From JACDCY01 sp964350145 (GTDB lineage: Bacteria; Gemmatimonadota; Gemmatimonadetes; Gemmatimonadales; Gemmatimonadaceae): a stretch of 64,000 nucleotides of DNA. This document shows, piece after piece, positions 61,944-64,000 of this stretch (within the stretch, counting starts at the first letter, position 1; the number at the start of each line of letters is the position of its first letter). The translations under genes were made by a program, and so were the position numbers. Under the pieces are notes generated by a model. That model saw nothing but the letters and a program-made list of their open reading frames with translations. It had not been told where the DNA came from and ran no database searches. The stretch covers positions 1-64,000 of the forward strand of contig CAYGJL010000015.1 of NCBI GenBank assembly GCA_964350145.1, written 5' to 3'.

Positions 61944-62104
61944 TTTGTCCCGCCGTTCATATCACAAATATGAGGAGTCGTCCTATTTGTTTGGGGGGCA
62001 CGGAGCGATCCCACATCGCTGTGGACAAGCTGTGGGCCAATATGAAGTGGGCTAAGGTAAGTCATTGTGGGGCAGCCAGTTACTCTGCGTGTGGAAATCT
62101 CTGA

Positions 62105-63004
62105 CTACAACAACTCTTCGGTACGAACTCCTACCGCTTCGAGGATTCGCTCGAAGTCTTCGTGGGAGTAAAAACGGATCGTCAGCTCGCCCCGGCCCTT
62201 GTCGTCGGCGGAGATTTTCACGTCCGTCTGTAGATGTTTCCGGAGCTTGTCCTCGACGCTTTTCGTGAAAGCCGAACCGGCATCACGCGTTCCCTGCTTT
62301 TGTCTTTTTGGACGCTTCGTGGCTGTTCGGACAGTCGACTCGACGTCACGCACGTTCAGCTGCATGTCGACAATGTTGCGCGCCGCAGCGAGGATCTCGG
62401 CGTCATCCTTGAGCGCCAGGAGGGCCCGCACGTGGCCAGCCGTCAGCTTGCCTGACTGTACCATCGCGCGGACAGCCTGGGGAAGCTCCAGCAGACGCAG
62501 CAGGTTGGCCACGGTCGGACGACTCTTCCCCACGAGCTCAGCGACCTGCGCCTGCGTCATTCCGAAATCTATCGTCAGTCGCTTGTATCCTTCGGCTTCC
62601 TCAATGGGATTGAGGTCCGCGCGCTGCAGGTTCTCGATGAGCGCAAGCGCGAGGAGCGTAGAGTCGTCCACGTCTTTGACGAGAGCCGGGACTTCCTTCC
62701 ATCCGAGCGCGATGGCCGCGCGGAAGCGCCGCTCGCCCGCGATCAGTTCGTATCCCCGCCCTGCCTGCGACGTCCGTACCGTCACTGGCTGCAGCATTCC
62801 GTGAGTGCTCAGGCTCTGCTGCAGCTCGCTCAACTCCAGCGGAGCGAATTCCTTGCGCGGCTGCAGCGGGTTCGGCTGGATATCCGAGATCGCAATCTTT
62901 CGCAGGCCGTCGGGTGCGCTTTGCTCGCGCGATGCGGAACCGAGCAGCGCGTCGAGGCCGCGGCCGAGCCGGCGCCCGGGTTTTTCAGTCGCCACGCTTC
63001 GCAC
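62105..63004 (-). CDS. parB: Chromosome partitioning protein ParB
   Basis: 299 residues. The ParB/Spo0J CTPase domain has IQPNPLQPRKEF and the GERRFRAAIALG box; the helix-turn-helix reads EAEGYKRLTIDFGMTQAQVA, then ELVGKSRPTVANLLRLLELP. A basic linker and a C-terminal dimerisation domain follow. It loads at parS and slides as a CTP clamp. It overlaps parA by 20 nt. Two parS sites lie upstream of parA. Confidence 0.95.
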   Translation of the reverse strand: MRSVATEKPGRRLGRGLDALLGSASREQSAPDGLRKIAISDIQPNPLQPRKEFAPLELSELQQSLSTHGMLQPVTVRTSQAGRGYELIAGERRFRAAIALGWKEVPALVKDVDDSTLLALALIENLQRADLNPIEEAEGYKRLTIDFGMTQAQVAELVGKSRPTVANLLRLLELPQAVRAMVQSGKLTAGHVRALLALKDDAEILAAARNIVDMQLNVRDVESTVRTATKRPKRQKQGTRDAGSAFTKSVEDKLRKHLQTDVKISADDKGRGELTIRFYSHEDFERILEAVGVRTEELL

Positions 63005-63812
63005 CCTCCAGTTGGCGTCCGGCCTTCGCAGTCTGCTTGTCCGTCTGGGCGGTCCTCGTGACCAGCTCCTCGGCAGCGGCGAGATATGCCTGCGCTCCTG
63101 CGGACGCGATGTCGTACAGGATGATCGGCTTTCCGAAGCTGGGTGCTTCGGCTAGGCGGACGTTGCGCGGTATTACAGTCTGAAAGACCTTGGCACCGAA
63201 GTACTCGCGCGCCTCGGTCGCGACCTGCCGCGATAGATTCAGGCGCGCGTCGTACATGGTGAGGAGCACTCCGTCGATGGCGAGATCTTCGTTGATTCCG
63301 TGCTGAACGCGATGGACCGTGTTCAGCAGCTGCGAGATCCCCTCGAGCGCGTAGTACTCGCATTGCAACGGGATCAGCAGGCCGTCGGCCGCGGCGAGCA
63401 TATTCACAGTGAGGAGTCCCAGGGCCGGCGGACAGTCGATCAGGATGAAGTCGTATTCGTCGCGCACCTCTTCCACCGCCGTGCGGAGCGCTTGCTCGCG
63501 TCTAGGGCGATCGATGAGCTCGACCTCTGCACCGGCGAGGTCTGGAGTTGCCGGGACGACGTCGAGGTGCTTTAGCGCAACGCTGCGATGCCGGACGTTC
63601 GCAATGGATGTTGCACCCAGGAGGACTTCGTACAGGGTGCTCTCGATATCGGCGCGCTCGACCCCGATTCCGCTGGTGGCATTCGCCTGGGGATCGCCGT
63701 CTATGAGCAGCGTCCGATGCTCGGCGGCGGCGAGGCTCGCGGCGAGATTTACCGCCGATGTGGTCTTTCCGACCCCGCCCTTCTGGTTCGCAACTGCGAT
63801 GATTCTGCCCAC
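62985..63812 (-). CDS. parA: Chromosome partitioning ATPase ParA/Soj
   Basis: About 275 residues from the GTG at 63812, the usual family start (GRIIAVANQKGGVGKTTSAV). Deviant Walker A KGGVGKTTS, Walker A' (LIDGDPQANATS), Walker B FILIDCPPALGLL. It drives ParB-parS segregation by ATP-dependent DNA binding. The frame is open upstream to 63956, but that part spans the parS sites and is not conserved. Confidence 0.95.
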   Translation of the reverse strand: MGRIIAVANQKGGVGKTTSAVNLAASLAAAEHRTLLIDGDPQANATSGIGVERADIESTLYEVLLGATSIANVRHRSVALKHLDVVPATPDLAGAEVELIDRPRREQALRTAVEEVRDEYDFILIDCPPALGLLTVNMLAAADGLLIPLQCEYYALEGISQLLNTVHRVQHGINEDLAIDGVLLTMYDARLNLSRQVATEAREYFGAKVFQTVIPRNVRLAEAPSFGKPIILYDIASAGAQAYLAAAEELVTRTAQTDKQTAKAGRQLEGAKRGD

Positions 63813-63881
63813 GGCGTCCGTGTAGGAGTTGCGGGCCAATATAGGGGCTGGACGGTCCGATTGCAGCCTGTTTATGGCGTT

Positions 63882-63897
63882 TGTTTCACGTGGAACG
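63882..63897 (+). promoter_or_regulatory. parS site 1
   Basis: TGTTTCACGTGGAACG differs from the parS consensus TGTTTCACGTGAAACA at two bases. It is the ParB loading site, in the parA leader. Confidence 0.85.
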
Positions 63898-63908
63898 CCA
63901 GATTTGGG

Positions 63909-63924
63909 CGTTCCACGTGAAACA
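63909..63924 (-). promoter_or_regulatory. parS site 2
   Basis: CGTTCCACGTGAAACA is the exact reverse complement of site 1, 11 bp away, so the two sites form a larger palindrome with GCG at the inner edges. Confidence 0.85.
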
Positions 63925-63931
63925 TTGGCGT

Positions 63932-64000
63932 TTACCGCCCGGGCACGAAATACCACCTCGTGGCAACCTGGACAGAAAGCAGCTCGCTTCCAGGTTCGAC
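63932..64000 (-). CDS. C-terminal end of an upstream gene, probably rsmG
   Basis: The minus strand reads in frame to a TAA, encoding VEPGSELLSVQVATRWYFVP and GR. By position (directly upstream of parA-parB) the expected gene is rsmG/gidB, 16S rRNA m7G527 methyltransferase, but 22 residues are too few to confirm. Confidence 0.35.
   Translation of the reverse strand, partial: VEPGSELLSVQVATRWYFVPGR

Noticed and set aside
62020..62098. Second origin beside parB
   Set aside because: TGTGGACAA and TGTGGAAAT are imperfect DnaA-box words in a short gap; the evidence is weaker than for the rpmH-dnaA region.

Overview
This is 64 kb of a GC-rich bacterial chromosome around the replication origin. The order rpmH-rnpA-yidD-yidC running away from dnaA-dnaN, with mnmE, rnpB and a parA-parB-parS locus nearby, is the classic origin neighbourhood. 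High GC and envelope proteins such as a GWxTD lipoprotein, DUF4953-type and M28 secreted peptidases, a CBS-domain cystathionine beta-synthase homologue and a UMF1-type MFS protein suggest a soil member of Gemmatimonadota. That placement is inferred from gene content only. A run of 10 Ns (1351-1360) marks a scaffold join inside copA, so this is a draft assembly or MAG.

Layout. 1-3.8 kb: copper module (RND adaptor fragment, csoR, copA, membrane cupredoxin). 3.9-7.1 kb: M28 peptidase, an HNH nuclease/methyltransferase pair and tRNA-Phe. 7.2-13.6 kb: amidohydrolase and large zinc metalloprotease, ClC transporter, GlsB/YeaQ protein. 13.7-24.2 kb: a long minus-strand run (queF, rhomboid, ddl, cbs-like gene, TonB-domain lipoprotein, mutS, SPOR protein, holA, anti-sigma factor, ECF sigma factor). 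24.5-34.3 kb: NUDIX, PhoD, an M16 pair, class IV aminotransferase, hydrolases, YdcF, beta-CASP nuclease, upp. 34.4-36.8 kb: a lower-GC island with a frameshifted CPBP protease and a broken lipoprotein gene. 36.9-43.5 kb: DUF2225, an HExxH protein, mnmE, UlaG-like hydrolase, yidC, yidD, rnpA, rpmH. 43.5-52.9 kb: candidate oriC, dnaA, dnaN, rnpB, AraC-type regulator, pyrE, histidine kinase, Ser/Thr kinase, GWxTD lipoprotein. 52.9-60.1 kb: polA, then a layered recombination hotspot ending in a Fic gene and an MFS gene. 60.2-64 kb: lipoprotein, Nif3-like protein, parB, parA, two parS sites and the probable end of rsmG.

Three observations stand out. (1) Low-complexity, hairpin-forming repeats, most of them built on TAGCTRTTGGC words, fill many intergenic gaps and start at or a few bases after stop codons, sometimes supplying the stop codon. 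(2) The 3' end of polA is present three times (55.77, 56.60 and 57.26 kb) and the 3' end of the neighbouring MFS gene twice, with different cargo between the copies, as if alternative alleles of the polA-MFS interval had been stacked in tandem. (3) rnpA has no ATG, GTG or TTG that could start a full-length protein; a CTG overlapping the end of rpmH is the best candidate.

Functionally the window combines replication start and segregation (dnaA, dnaN, holA, polA, parABS), mismatch repair (mutS), RNA processing (rnpA, rnpB, mnmE, queF), membrane protein insertion (yidC, yidD, rhomboid), copper resistance under CsoR control, and a large set of secreted or lipid-anchored hydrolases.
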